Shown one piece after another: positions 33,386 to 44,984 of a DNA stretch of 64,000 bases (position 1 is the stretch's first letter; each line of letters opens with the position of its first letter). The stretch is from Ancistrus triradiatus (Eukaryota > Chordata > Actinopteri > Siluriformes > Loricariidae). Position numbers and translations under genes: made by a program. The DNA lies in contig JAJAGP010000774.1 in the NCBI GenBank assembly GCA_025084515.1, positions 1 through 64,000 on the forward strand, given 5' to 3'. The notes under the pieces were generated by a model that saw only the letters and a list, made by a program, of their open reading frames with translations, was not told the origin of the DNA and made no database searches.

Positions 33386-35140
33386 CTTTATGAACACGGT
33401 CCCAGAGGTTCAAAACCCAAATCTGGTTTCAGAACATAAGATATTTTGGTTGTGCTGTTACTGATTTGTTGTCACCCGCCCCGCTGAGACTGGACACTTA
33501 TATTTATGGAGCTGAGATGACTTCATTGCTTTTAACCCCTAGGGTTTTAGAGTTTGCCTCTATGTTTATCTTTGTTCTCTTTCAGCAGTGTGCGCTGTGT
33601 TTATCCAGCCCTTGTCAATCACCAAGGCTTATCATTGGATTCTTGACTTTCTTGCTCACATAGGATATGTTAAAAATATCTAAATATCCCAAACGGCACT
33701 CGTCCGCATCTCCGAGCTGCATTTGCAATGACGTACGATAAGAATCTTGAATTCTGAAACTGTGTGCTTTCACCATGCAGCATGTGCTTGACGAGTGCCG
33801 TGTTTTGGTTGCCTGGATACTTGCTCATAATTAAATAAGAAAAAAAGGTAACAGATTTTGGCCCTAACGTCTGGTGATTCTCAGCCCAGTTTCCTAAATG
33901 CGTCATAAAGATCTTAAGTAGTTAAGTGTTCGTTCGGATGCTCACCCTGGGTGCGCAGTTACTTCTCACCACCAGCAGACATTTTATAGAATGGTGAGTC
34001 TCGCTCAGACTTTACTTGCAGGCCTGCACTAATGATAATCAGTGTGCTCTGATCTCAGACCTCTTATTCTGTAAGGGCTCCTGTGATCTGCATTTAATTA
34101 GAGGCACTCAGGTTCTGATGGCTTAAGATGAGATGTGTGCTATTTATTAATTCTCTGCTTCATTTCTGCCTGTATTGATGCTCATGGCCTTATTTGGTGG
34201 TTTCAGGCTGTAATCTTCTGCAGCACTCTTCCTCTGAAAAGAACTATTGAATTGCTTGAGTGTGAGAGAAGAGCCTCATTAAAATGTTTGCTTTTTCATC
34301 TACATTGCTGGAGAGGCCACGATGCGAGGAGAGAGATCCCTCCAGCTAAGGCACGTCTCGGTCTCCCTCCACCGAATCTATGGCTTCCGCACATTTTCCT
34401 TTTATTCTGATGGTCTGGTTTTTTGTACCTGCTTTAGAGCACTCCCGTTAAACACTGCGACAGAGGCCACTTAAGCAGCGCTATCATTTTTTAATGAGGT
34501 GGTAATGGCACAGGTCTCTGAACCCCGCTGGCTTGTGTAAGGCAGCATGCGGTGGAACGCCAGCGTAGGAGACTCCAAGACCTTCAAATATCGTCCCTGC
34601 AAAGATTGCTTGCTGCGTGCAATTAAAAGCTAAAGCAGCCGGTGACGTCAGCTGTCAGGATTAAATCCGTCATTCATCAAACTATTGGTCTGACCAAGCA
34701 AGATGGTGGCAGGGGGATTTGGCTTTGGGTGTGTTCCGTTTTTAGTGTTTAGTTTGGGATCTGGGGGCCTGAACTGGATGATCTGGGGAGCTTTTGTTCA
34801 GTGGATGCATGAATGAACATGCTTGTGCGGTGTACAGCCAACAAACCAGCTCTCTGTTTAGATCTTTCATTCTTTTATTAGTGTCCTACTAAATACTGTC
34901 TGTATGTGCTTGTGAGTTGATGTGCTTGTGTGCATGTCTATAGGTGATTCATCAATTTGGGAAACTTTTATTGTCACATTTCATAAATTCCTGTTAGAAA
35001 TACCTTTTACAAAATGGGAATACAGATATCATTTATTGCATCACCAAAAAAAGGCACCAAAATCATTAAGATTTCCATTTTTTCCCATGTTTTAAGCAAT
35101 AATACTTTGCCACTTTGGCCTTGTCCACATCCTGGACTTT
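33386..35140. other. Repeat-poor interval
   Basis: No repeat family recognised. About 34040-34400 has motif-dense sequence ('gcatttaattagaggcac', 'gcctcattaaaatgtttgc') in the style of conserved noncoding DNA. Conservation cannot be seen from one sequence. Confidence 0.25.
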
Positions 35141-35188
35141 AAACCTATCTATCTATCTATCTGTCTGTCTATCTATATATATATATAA
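35141..35188. repeat. (ATCT)n/(TA)n compound microsatellite
   Basis: A tetranucleotide 'atct/gtct' run grading into a short (ta)n run. Confidence 0.9.
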
Positions 35189-35221
35189 AACCCCATCATA
35201 AATTGGGGAGCATCTGTAGAA

Positions 35222-35465
35222 TACATAGGCAAAAGTTTGTGAACACCAAAAAACATGGGTATTAATACTCTGAGAGAACTCTCTGCTACTAGATCTTGGA
35301 TCATGACTGTAAGGTCAGGCACTGATGAACAAAGCCCCATTTCATTTTGGCTCTCCGCTTCATCTCAAACATGTCTGTAGTAGTTAGGTTCAGGTCCCTG
35401 TGCAAACCAGCCAGCTTCTCCAGCAGAGCTGGCAATCCAGGTCTTAATGGACTGTCTTGGGAGGG
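35222..35465 (-). mobile_element. Probable decayed DNA transposon fragment
   Basis: 'ggcaaaagtttgtgaacacc' resembles a Tc1-type terminus. The text from 'ggcactgatgaacaaagccc' through 'ttaggttcaggtccctgtgc' to 'tcttaatggactg' follows the order of the 3' coding part of a common fish DNA element. It is heavily diverged. Confidence 0.35.
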
Positions 35466-36073
35466 AGGGCAGACAGCCGGTGATCTGACCCGTTAGAGGT
35501 GCAAACCTATGAAAGTGTCGTACTGAGATTCACTGAGGTGTTTAGTCCAACATTACTGCCATTGTTTGTCTGTGAACTTGCCATGCCTGTATTGTAAACA
35601 TGTCAACGTGTGTGAAATAATGCGTTGCACTGTAACACAGTAGAGGTCTTGAATGAGCAAGTACATGGTGATACTTGTATATTTAGGGCTCCAGTGTTTG
35701 GTTTCTCTCGAAAGGAAATGAGCCGACACTGCTTTGACGAAGATTTGGCTTGTGCGAGTTTGATTTGATGCGTTGGTGGAACGCAGGGATGCACTTGATG
35801 GAGAGTGGTGACAGCGGTGGGGCTGGTTCTTCCTGCCTCGGTGACAGAGGGGGGCTGAAAAGTCTTTATCACGGTGACAGAGCAGTGCATCACATGGTCA
35901 CATCCATCTGCAGCCCTGTCTTCATCCCCAGCAGGTTGAGTTCATGCAGGTTCCTCTCACATCATTCACCTTGGTGCTCACACTATCTGATTCAGTGGAG
36001 ACCGAATTAGTCAGGGCTAAAACAAATCACCTTCGGCACTGAGAAGCTCCAAACTTCAAAGGTCAATCTGGTC

Positions 36074-36091
36074 TGTGTGTGTGTGTGTGTT
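36074..36091. repeat. (TG)n microsatellite
   Basis: Short dinucleotide run. Confidence 0.85.
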
Positions 36092-36605
36092 TATCTTCTG
36101 CTCCTGCTGCACTTGGCTTGGGTTTTATCTCTTTAACATTTGAAGACAAAGAGGACTTGTTTATTATCGGAAGAGCATCTGGATGTGGGATAGGACCGGC
36201 TGATTGAAATGTAAACAGAGCATCTCTTATGCTGTCTGCAAAGCCACACACACACAAAGAGACACACACAGACCTAGACAAAGACATGCAGCTAATGCAT
36301 TTGAGATTGACAGCAGGCGACTCCTCAAGCTCCTCTCTCTCTTTTCCTCTTTGCTAATTGTTGGTTCGATGTCCCTGTGACGCATCGTGCCTCCTATGAT
36401 GTGTCCCGCTGACCTTGCCACACAGTCACTGTCTCCAGTGCTGACTAAAGTCCCCTCTGACTTCTGTCTGACTCTGTGTCCTAGAGGCTGCACAGCTGAA
36501 GTGAAATTTGCGATGACGTTTGCGTCTTGGGCTCGGAGTACGATTTTGCTGACGTGAAGCTGTAACGTTTAGATTTTCACGGTTTTCTCAGAGTGGAAAA
36601 AAACA

Positions 36606-36782
36606 CGTTGCCAGGTCCACTTATTCTTAGAGATTTGGCTTTGTTTGGATTTTAGTCCCGGTGCAGGATTCTCTGGCGGGATCTGGCAACCCTGGAATTC
36701 AACGCAGCACTCAAGTGGCTGTTGAATACTTTGTGGAGGCTCTGAAACACCGAGTAATATTAAAGTTTGAAGTTTACAATCC
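36606..36782 (+). mobile_element. Core fragment of 'gtttacatgcac' family
   Basis: 'cgttgccaggtcc', 'gggatctggcaaccctggaa' and 'aatattaaagtttgaagttt' follow the same order as the interior of 25262-25864. Neither terminus is present. Confidence 0.6.
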
Positions 36783-38443
36783 TTTCGAATTACTATACAG
36801 GGGTGCAACGATTTAATGACCGCGTGTGAAACAGGTCCGGGTCCAAAATGGACGTTGACCGGCCATTACCATAGTCCCAGTCTGTTTATGCTACCTCAGT
36901 GTAAATGTAAGGGGTATTTTCACAAAGAAAACCATCTCACAAGCAAATGCTACATAGAGAACGCTGAAAACACGAGTGGAACGCTGCCAACTAGACAGCA
37001 TCCAAAGTTGAAACTGTTCTACATAGGACTCCCTCCAGGAAATGCACAATAACCATCGTTCTTCATTTCCTGATAGATGTATTCTTCTGTTACACTTGCT
37101 GCACTTCACTAGTACCAGAATATAAACGCCCATGATGCAATCTAAACATGAATACAGACCTCACTGGCTGCACAAAACCAAGAGGGAATGAGTCCACTTG
37201 AAGAAACACTGATTCCCAGCACAGGCAATGCAGAACCACCTTTTAAACACTTTAAACCTTTAAGCAGAGTACAAACTTTCCCATTTCACGTCTCTTCTTG
37301 TGTCTGTGTCCTAAGAGTGTCTGTGCATGCCACAGACTGTCATGTGGCTCCTGTTTATCAGTAAATCAGTATCCATGAAAAGAAATAAATTTAAAATGTA
37401 TGTAAACAAATCATCAAAATATGACCTGAATAATATTTATGGCAGGTAATAACACATGCCAAAGTGTTTTTAATTTGACCAGCTGTCCATGGCTGCAACA
37501 TCTACAGTTAAAAGACAGGAGGAAAAGATTTTTACTTCCTAAAATGATTAGTAGTAATTGTTGAGGCCTCGGTCATTAATGAACGGACGTCGATCAGATG
37601 GTCATGAAATGGCGTATTGTCAGTTGTATTAGTTGTATTGTTGTATTTTATCAGTTGTTATCTAAAATATCTCATGCTATGAAAGAGGAATTTTGTTTGA
37701 CATTGACCCTTTTTCTCTTTGACTCATTTTTCTAAACGAGAGGGTGTGTTCGTGTCCCTCCTTTCCTGCTTGTATCTGCTTGAACCTGGCCTACATGTTC
37801 GTGTTTTTGATTAATGAACAGCTACACTTAATTCAGCTCTAACAATGAACAGGGAGTAGCCGAGCAGAACTTCTCTTATTCAGAGCCTTAATGTGCTTTT
37901 GTTTGGACCCAGTTAACCAGAAATTGCCTGGATTAGCAAAGTTTGGCCCTGAATGCCAATCACTGTGTCCCTTTGTTACAGTGCCTTGTCAATTACATGG
38001 AAATATGGGAGCGCTGATGCTTTAATTGGAGGGGTTAAATGTGCAAACCTGCAGAAACACAAAGCACCTTTGTTCGGGGCGATCAGCCCTGCCTATTAGG
38101 GAGGAAAAGGCTTCGATGGATATTAGGTGATGTGTAATTAACACAGATTCCAATGTTTGAACAGTTGATACTAATCCGCTGACACATGCCGACTAAAGCA
38201 GGGCATTTGCTGTAGCCTCTGTTAATTCTTGGTATTGTGCTGTAATCTGGAACTCACGCAGAAGAATCTGGTCTTGGAGAAATGAGCTAGAGATAAAAAT
38301 AGGAAGGAAATGTTCCACTAAAGCTCTGGAATGACCCAAACATGGGCTATTTATAAATGTTGCTTGCTGGTTGGCTGAGATGCATAAAAGGGTATGAATG
38401 AAATGAAGGATGGGAAGTTGAAGGGCTATCTGTAGTGCCCCTC
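36783..38443. other. Repeat-poor interval with CNE-like stretch
   Basis: No gene recognised. The part at about 37850-38260 is free of known repeats and rich in homeobox- and HMG-type words ('ccctttgttacag', 'gtgtaattaacacag', 'tcattaatgaacg'), which suggests a candidate conserved noncoding element. This is inference only. Confidence 0.25.
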
Positions 38444-38612
38444 TCTGTCAAAGTCAAAGACAGTTTCTCAAAGCAACTTTACAATTTTCTATTCCAATCC
38501 CAAACTGAGCAAGCCTAGGGAGATGGGTTCGAGGAAAAACTCCCTAAAAGTTTTAAGGAAGAAACCTTGGGATGGCCAAGACTCAAAAAGGGAGCCAACC
38601 TCCTTGGGGGGC
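38444..38612 (+). mobile_element. Fish 'atatagcgctttt' dispersed repeat
   Basis: It reads 'agacagtttctcaaagcaac', 'ccaaactgagcaagcctagg', 'gaggaaaaactccctaaaag', 'gaaaccttgggatggccaag' and 'gagccaacctccttgg'. This is the body of the family; the agcgctttt head is worn away. Confidence 0.8.
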
Positions 38613-39400
38613 TTAGCTGTTGTATGAGAATTAAACCAAGTTATCTAACTAATAAGGTTATAGTAATAAACAATAAGTAAGGAAACCTGTCTGGCTTCCC
38701 CTTGCTCAGTGACGGCTAAGCTTCATGCCACCATTGGTGGTGAACTTTGTGGTGGAGGTGAAGCAGTGTGTGGGTAAGGTGTTGTGTTTTTTTGGTGTAG
38801 ATAGTGTAGTAAGTTAGAAATCCATATAGTTGTGCATGGTTTGATTTATTTTATGACATTTCCAGAAAAATCTCATTAAAAGACGCTAACTAAATCACAT
38901 TTCCAAATTAAGTGTGCAGCCTAAATATTGTGTTTCATTTGCTAAATATGAGCAAAGGCAAAATACAAACCATTTTTCTGCACTCTACAGAATACTTTCA
39001 TAAAACAAGCTCAAATATTTCAGGGTATTGGTTTACAGAAGTGGCTGCCAGGAAAGAAAACAATCAAAAGGCATGCAGTTAAAATTCTCAAAGCAGTTTT
39101 GGACCCAAGAGCAGAGTGATTCCCAGTCCTCTCTCTAGAACCCTGTGTTCTCCTTGGTGAACCGGTAGTTACCCGGCCATTAGAAGGTATAATCCTGTTT
39201 ACGACTGCAGCTTCAAATGAAAGCCAGTAAGGTTATAATGTTGCACTAAGCAGCAGTAATTCAGTGCTGATGAAGATAAACAAACCTCAAGTCAGCCAGC
39301 ACAGACTCTGAGACACTCAAAGCAGACTGTCGGAGGGGTATTAGGAACTAGCGTCTTGCTGGCTGATAAGAACTTGATCTTAGCATCTAACATTGAGTTT

Positions 39401-39647
39401 GTTTACATGCCCTTAATAATCCCATCGTAGCTGGATTTCTGTAGTTATCTGATTATGCAAGTGGTCATGTATACAGCATACTCCGCTATAGAAATCCGAT
39501 ATAGAGCTGAATTTTATCCCAGTAATCAGATTTCAATTGGTTTTCCCAGTCTGCGCGTGCTCGCGATATAACCAACACGGTTGCCAGGTCTGCTGATTTT
39601 CAAAATCTGATTTTCTGCAGGTATCGGATTATTAAGTGCATGTAAAC
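39401..39647. mobile_element. Short inverted-repeat DNA element, second copy
   Basis: Left end gtttacatgcccttaataat; right end 'ggattattaagtgcatgtaaac' in its last bases. The subterminal order (ctgcag/ctgtag, then 'gtggtcatgtatac', then 'ccagtaatcagatt') matches 25262-25864. The centre is shorter and retains 'ggttgccaggtctgctg'. Confidence 0.75.
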
Positions 39648-39848
39648 GCACTCCGTGTTTAACTTAGCTGAAACATGGTGTTTGCAGCAATTTATGCTTG
39701 GATGCGGTTTGTATTCATCTGTGAATATGTTCTAGCTCAACATGCGTCCTCAACCCTACACACATTATACTCACATGCACAAGTATAGTGTTCAGTTTGA
39801 GAGAGAATTTGTTGTACACTGTTGGTTGGTATAGCTGTTTTTAGAGAG

Positions 39849-41725
39849 GTACCCTAGGTTGCAGTTGTACTCTGTAGTATTACTTCACAGTTGTAATTTG
39901 TACTACCTTAGTTATACCCTAGAGTAATACCTCAGAGTTGTACTTTATAGTAATATCTTACAGTTGCACTCTAGTGTAATACCTCACAATTGTACCCTTG
40001 AGTAATACCTTACGGTTGTACCCTAGTTAATACCTTACGGTTGCTACCCTAGAGTTAAACCTTACGGTTGTACCCTAGAGTTAAAAACTTACGGTTGACT
40101 CGAGAGTAATACCTTCGGTTGCACTCTTAGAGTTAATACCTTACGGTTGTTACCTAGAGTCATACCTACGGTTGTACCCTAGTGAAACCTTAGGTTGTAC
40201 CCTAGTGTCAATAACCTTACAGTCTGCACTCTAGTGTAATACCTTCACAATTTCGCACCCTAGAGTAATACCTTACGGGTGTATGGGTTGTACCTAGAGT
40301 AATTACCGTACGGTTGTACCCTAGGTAATACCTTACGGTTGCTACCTTAGTGTAATACCTCACGGTTGCACTCTAGTGTAATACCTTCACCATTGTACCT
40401 AGAGTAATACCTTACGAGTTTGGACCCCTAGAGTAAACCTTACGGTTGTACCCGGAGTACACCTTACGGGTTGTACTAGAGTAATACCTTACGGTTGTCC
40501 CTAGAGTATAACCGTACGGTTGTACCTAAGAGTAATAACCTTCGGTGTTACCCTAGAGTTTAATACCTTACGGTTGTACCCTAGAGTAATACCTTACGGT
40601 TGTCCCTAGTGTAATACCTTAAGGTTGTACCCTAGTTGTATACCTTACGGTTGCACTCTAGTGTAATTACCTCACAATTGTAACCCCTAGAGTAATACTC
40701 AATTGTACAATAGCCTCCATGGTTTTGGGTGTATTTCAAAAGTAATACCTACGGTTGTACCATGTAATACCTTACGGTTGGACCCAGGTAATTACCTTAG
40801 GTTGTTACCCTAGAGTAAGACCTTACGGTGGTACCATAGCGTAATACCTTACGGTGTACCCTAGAGTAATACTTACGGTTGTACCCTAGATTAATACCTT
40901 ACGGTTGTACCCTAGGTAACATTACTGTTGTACCCTAGTGTAATAACCTCACGGTTGCAACTCTAGTGTATACTACAATTGTACCTTGAGTTTTTAATAC
41001 CTCACGGTTTGTACCCTTAGAGTAATACCTCACGGGTGTACCCTAGAGATACACCTCACGGTTGTACCCTAGAGTAATACCTTAACGGTTGTACCTAGAG
41101 TAAATACCTTACGGTTGTACCCTAGAGTAATACCTTTACGTTGTACCCTAGAGTAAAAAAAAATACCTTACGGTTGTACCCTAGAGTAATTACCTTACGG
41201 TTGCACTCTAGTTGTAATACCTCACCAATTGTACCCTAGAGTAATACCTTACGGTTGTACCCTAGAGTAATACCTCACAGTTGTACCCTAGTGTAATACC
41301 TTACAGTTGTACCCTAGTGTAATTCCTCAGAGTTGTACTTCATAGTAATATCATACAGTTGCACTGTAGTCTAATTCTTAGTTGTACCCTAGCATAATAC
41401 CTTACAGTTGTACTTTATAGTAATACCTTACAATTGTATCCTAGTGTAATACCTCAGAGTTGTATCCTAGTGTAATACCTCACAGATGCACTCGAGTAAT
41501 AGCTCAGAGTTGTACCCTAGTGTAATTCTTCAGAGTTGTACTTTACAGTAATACCTTACAGATGCACTCTAGTGTAATTCTTAGTTGTACCCTAGAGTAA
41601 TACTTAGTTGTACTTTATAGTAATACCTTACAGTTGTACCCTAGAGTAATATCTCAGAGCTGTACTTTATAGCAATACCTTGCATTTGTAGCTTACAGTA
41701 ATACCTTACAGTTGTACATTACATT
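39849..41725. repeat. 26-bp minisatellite array, about 1.9 kb
   Basis: The unit is roughly gtaccctagagtaatacctt followed by acggtt, 26 bases, repeated about seventy times by length. Two main variants alternate in places: 'ccctagagtaataccttacg' and 'ctctagtgtaatacctcaca'. Edge units are older and more diverged (for example 'actttatagtaatacct'). The middle, about 40020-41240, has many one-base insertions and deletions that break the period. No frame stays open. Confidence 0.95.
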
Positions 41726-43388
41726 AATAATGGTAGTACACTGCATTTTGCTGTTTTTCCTTCATCAGTATGGCGTTTTTCATTAACTACATGCTAAATA
41801 TTTGAGACAGAGCTACTGTTTGACTGAAGCGTCCATGTGTTGGAATTTAAATTAAACATGGCTTTGCAGTATTTAAAATGACACAGTTCAGTTTTATTTC
41901 AAGAGCTCTCAATCTGCCATAAATGGGTTTGTGTATGGATTACATATAAAGGATTAGGAGTAAACTGTGTTTTTGTAACACAGTTCTTTGTCTGTCTATG
42001 CTATATTGTTATAAATGAAACATTTCATCTTTTGGGGATTTGTCTGGTTTCTTACAGCTTGGTTTTCACCTCAAATAACCCCGGAATTGGTGCAAATGTA
42101 AGATTCGAGTAGACTCTCAGTTGAAGGACTAAAACCCCGCTCAGAATGATGGGATTAGTTTTCAGCTAATCTCTTTCGTCTGTTGCGTTCTTGACATCAG
42201 TGTTCTTTAGTTATCGAGTAACAGCGAACTGCAGTCTTAATCCAGGTCGAGTGAAAGATTCACGCTCTGAATTTCATCCTCAGCACAGCTTTTCCTCGAT
42301 GTGTACAGAACCTTTTTCATTAATTTGATAACATAGCTGTTTAAACAGAAAATCTACCTGTAACTGGGCTAGTGATGCGGGACTTATTTTCCTGTCTTTC
42401 TCTCAGATAATTTCCATACTCGGCAATCCCACTCCCGCTGTGCCTCTGCTGTTCTGCTTGCACACAAATCAATGGGAAATGTTCCTCATTCTCGAGATTG
42501 CTGTGACTGTGCTGGAAAGGTTTTGAAAGCGAGGCCACAAATCAAAGTCGTCGAAGCTAAAATCACAGGCTCTGTTCAATAAATCTGTCCTCCCCGTGCC
42601 ATCTTAACGCTGCCATGTATTGTGCTCACGCCGTTTGTGATTTGCAGTGGGTAATTTTTATATTGTTGAGTACTCCAACATGTAAACAGAATGAGTAATC
42701 GATTGCTTAATGTTTATCAGCCTGGCTTGTGCATACAGTTATTGTGCTTTGCTTAACAGCACCAATTCATTAACAACCACCACATTTTTTTCTTTGTAGG
42801 TCCAGAATGACAGGTTTGAATACAAATGAGTGCCCCACAGTGTTGCATTTGAGATTCAGCCATAGAAAAGTCACGACTCTAATTGCGGCTGTGGAAAATG
42901 AATTACGTACCATTAAGGACACTCGGTGCATTATTTAAATTTTTCATGGCCCGAGTGGCGTCACATTCTTTGGAGGGTTTCCTCCACTGACAGGAGAGTA
43001 ATGATATTGGGGGGCTGGGGGTAGGAATTCGGACCATTTCTAACAACCATTAATAGGATATAAATAACAGTTTTCAGCCTTCACATTCCATAACTGTGGG
43101 TTCCTAGACTAGTCCCCAGAGTAGTACCTTATGATTTGTCCCTAAAGCTGTACTGTTATGGAATTAACAAAAACAGGAAGCATTACTTAGTGATTCTAAC
43201 GATACTCCCTAATATTTGTCCACTGCACGTTCCTAATGACATATGTTGTAATAAATCCCCTTTAGGATTGTGCAGTGACTGTTAGAACATGATACATTGT
43301 GGGGATAAAGCGATGCACGTGGTCAGCAACAATACTTGGATTCAAACAATGTTCTGCTGTTTAGGGACCCAAGAAAACCTTCAAACCA
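41726..43388. other. Repeat-poor interval, orphan minisatellite unit
   Basis: No gene recognised. About 42240-42990 is repeat-free and resembles regulatory intronic DNA. At 43098-43150 there is one to one and a half diverged copies of the 26-bp minisatellite unit ('ccagagtagtaccttatgat'). Confidence 0.3.
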
Positions 43389-43526
43389 TTTACATTTATG
43401 CCATTTAGCAGATTATCTTATCCAGAGCAACTACAATCCAAGCAGTTGTGGGTTAAGGGCCTTGCTTTGAACCCTGGACCTTCTGGTCCATAGCCCAGTA
43501 CCTTAACCACTAGGCCACCACAGTCC
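43389..43526 (-). mobile_element. SINE (tRNA-like head), body deleted
   Basis: Inverted tail 'tttacatttatgccatttag', then 'gtgggttaagggccttgctt' joined directly to box B complement 'tgaaccctggaccttctggt' and head 'ttaaccactaggccaccaca'. The 'gacccaacagtggcag' body is missing at the joint. Confidence 0.85.
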
Positions 43527-43690
43527 TACTACCAGTCCAAACCACTTTTAGCAGCAATGTAAAACAAATTCCAGTTTTGGAAATGAATCCCATCTGGAAC
43601 GGACTATCACTTCACAGTGCTATTTTGTGATAGATGCAGTATTTTTGGTGTAATATTGAAAAGAGTATTTATGTAATGTGTAGTAAGGGT

Positions 43691-44885
43691 TAGGGATGCA
43701 CCGATCTGACTTTTTCAGTTCCAATACAACTTTGCTCATCCGTTGATACCCAATACTGATGTGATATCATTGTAGAATTAATAAACTGTATACCTCAATG
43801 TGCCAGAGATTTAAGACATCAGGATTGACTTAAACATCACGTTTACTGTTTTAAACTTTTACGTTATTAACTGGCATAGCAAGTGTGAAATATAGGGCCT
43901 TGTATCCGTTTTATTGTTTCTCAAATTCCATCTTATTTTTTAATGTTTTAGTTTTTTATGGATTTTTTTTTCACTATTCCATAACAGTGCTTTTCTTTAA
44001 GAAAATGGCTACAATTAAACAAACAATATTTAATGAAATTGCTGCGGTAACATTTAGCAACTTAAAAAAATACATAGATGAGAGTTGTAAAAACAAATAA
44101 GGAAAGGTTCAGCGTGCATATTTTATCACTACAAATAGAAGAGCAATTCGTAACTTAAATAATTCAACTTCAACAAACCATTAAAGTAAATGGATAGGTC
44201 TCGTGGATCGGCCTAATTATCCAATGTCCGATCCAACTTACCGTATTTTCCGGGCTATAAAGCGCACCGGATTATAAGGCGCGATATCAACGATCGGCTG
44301 CTAACGGGTATATTTTCATACATAAAGCGCACCGGGTTATAAGGCGCATTAAATGAAACAAAACTCTTAAGTTCCGTCGGAAGCTCAGCTTTGGTCTTTA
44401 CCTGACGCAGGGCGTCCTTCTGCTTCATCCACTTCCGTACCATTGATTCGTTTAATGGCTGAATTTCCTCGCAGCTTGGGGGCTCTATGACCATGTTGTA
44501 CTGCGTGGGACTGATTGCGGCTGAGTTTGAAATCCGCTTCTTAGAAATAAATGGATGATGGATGGCGCACACCCTAATGATGAAGAAATTACCGTTATAC
44601 TTCGCGATGTTTCCTGACTACGGTGGCCATGAGCTTCGTAACTTACCAAGACCGTGCTAAAACATTTGACAGATTTATGAGCGCCGTGTACCATCTACAA
44701 TCGGTTCTAGGTCAGAAGGCACAACCAGAATTAATTCATACATTAGACGCACTGCATTTAAAGGCGCACTGTCGATTTTTGAGAAAATTAAAGGATTTTA
44801 AGTGCGCCTTATGGTCCGAAAAATACGGTATTTTGTTAATATCAGGAACAATATCTGATCCTAATATTGGATTGGTGCATACCTA
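43691..44885. mobile_element. hAT element carrying a nested pogo-type copy
   Basis: The termini are tagggatgcaccgatctgac at the left and, at the right, 'ttggattggtgcataccta' (inverse). The flanks gtaagggt (43683-43690) and gtaggggt (44886-44893) are an 8-bp duplication with one mismatch. The pogo-type element 44239-44830 sits inside near the right end. Without it the hAT element is about 600 bases, a non-autonomous form with no recognisable transposase. Confidence 0.85.
44239..44830. mobile_element. Pogo-type non-autonomous element, copy 3
   Basis: Ends: ta|ccgtattttccgggctataa and ttatggtccgaaaaatacgg|ta, with TA on both sides. On the minus strand 44255-44572 stays open and contains NESMVRKWMKQKDALRQVKTK (given here in two parts: NESMVRKWMKQ and KDALRQVKTK). 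This matches the second half of the Brinker/CENP-B-like DNA-binding domain of pogo transposases. It then runs into noncoding terminal sequence. The DDE domain is absent. Confidence 0.9.
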
Positions 44886-44887
44886 GT

Positions 44888-44984
44888 AGGGGTGAGTGAT
44901 ATCTCGGTATTTTCTGTGATTTTATCGATAGTGGTAATTAGACAATAGTTTTGGCAGTGAATATCTTGGGTCTAAAGTATTCAT
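44888..44984 (+). mobile_element. hAT-type terminal fragment
   Basis: 'aggggtgagtgatatctcgg' through 'gtgaatatcttgggtctaaa' is the inverse of 26504-26611. The terminus overlaps the target site of the 43691-44885 hAT element. Confidence 0.65.

Noticed and set aside
39849..41725. CRISPR-like array
   Set aside because: The units are contiguous with no unique spacers, and the genome is vertebrate; it is a minisatellite.
44623..44886. A + strand frame with DRFMSAVYHLQSVLGQ that recurs in every pogo-type copy
   Set aside because: It recurs because the repeat recurs. It spans the terminal inverted repeat, has no known domain and differs in length between copies.
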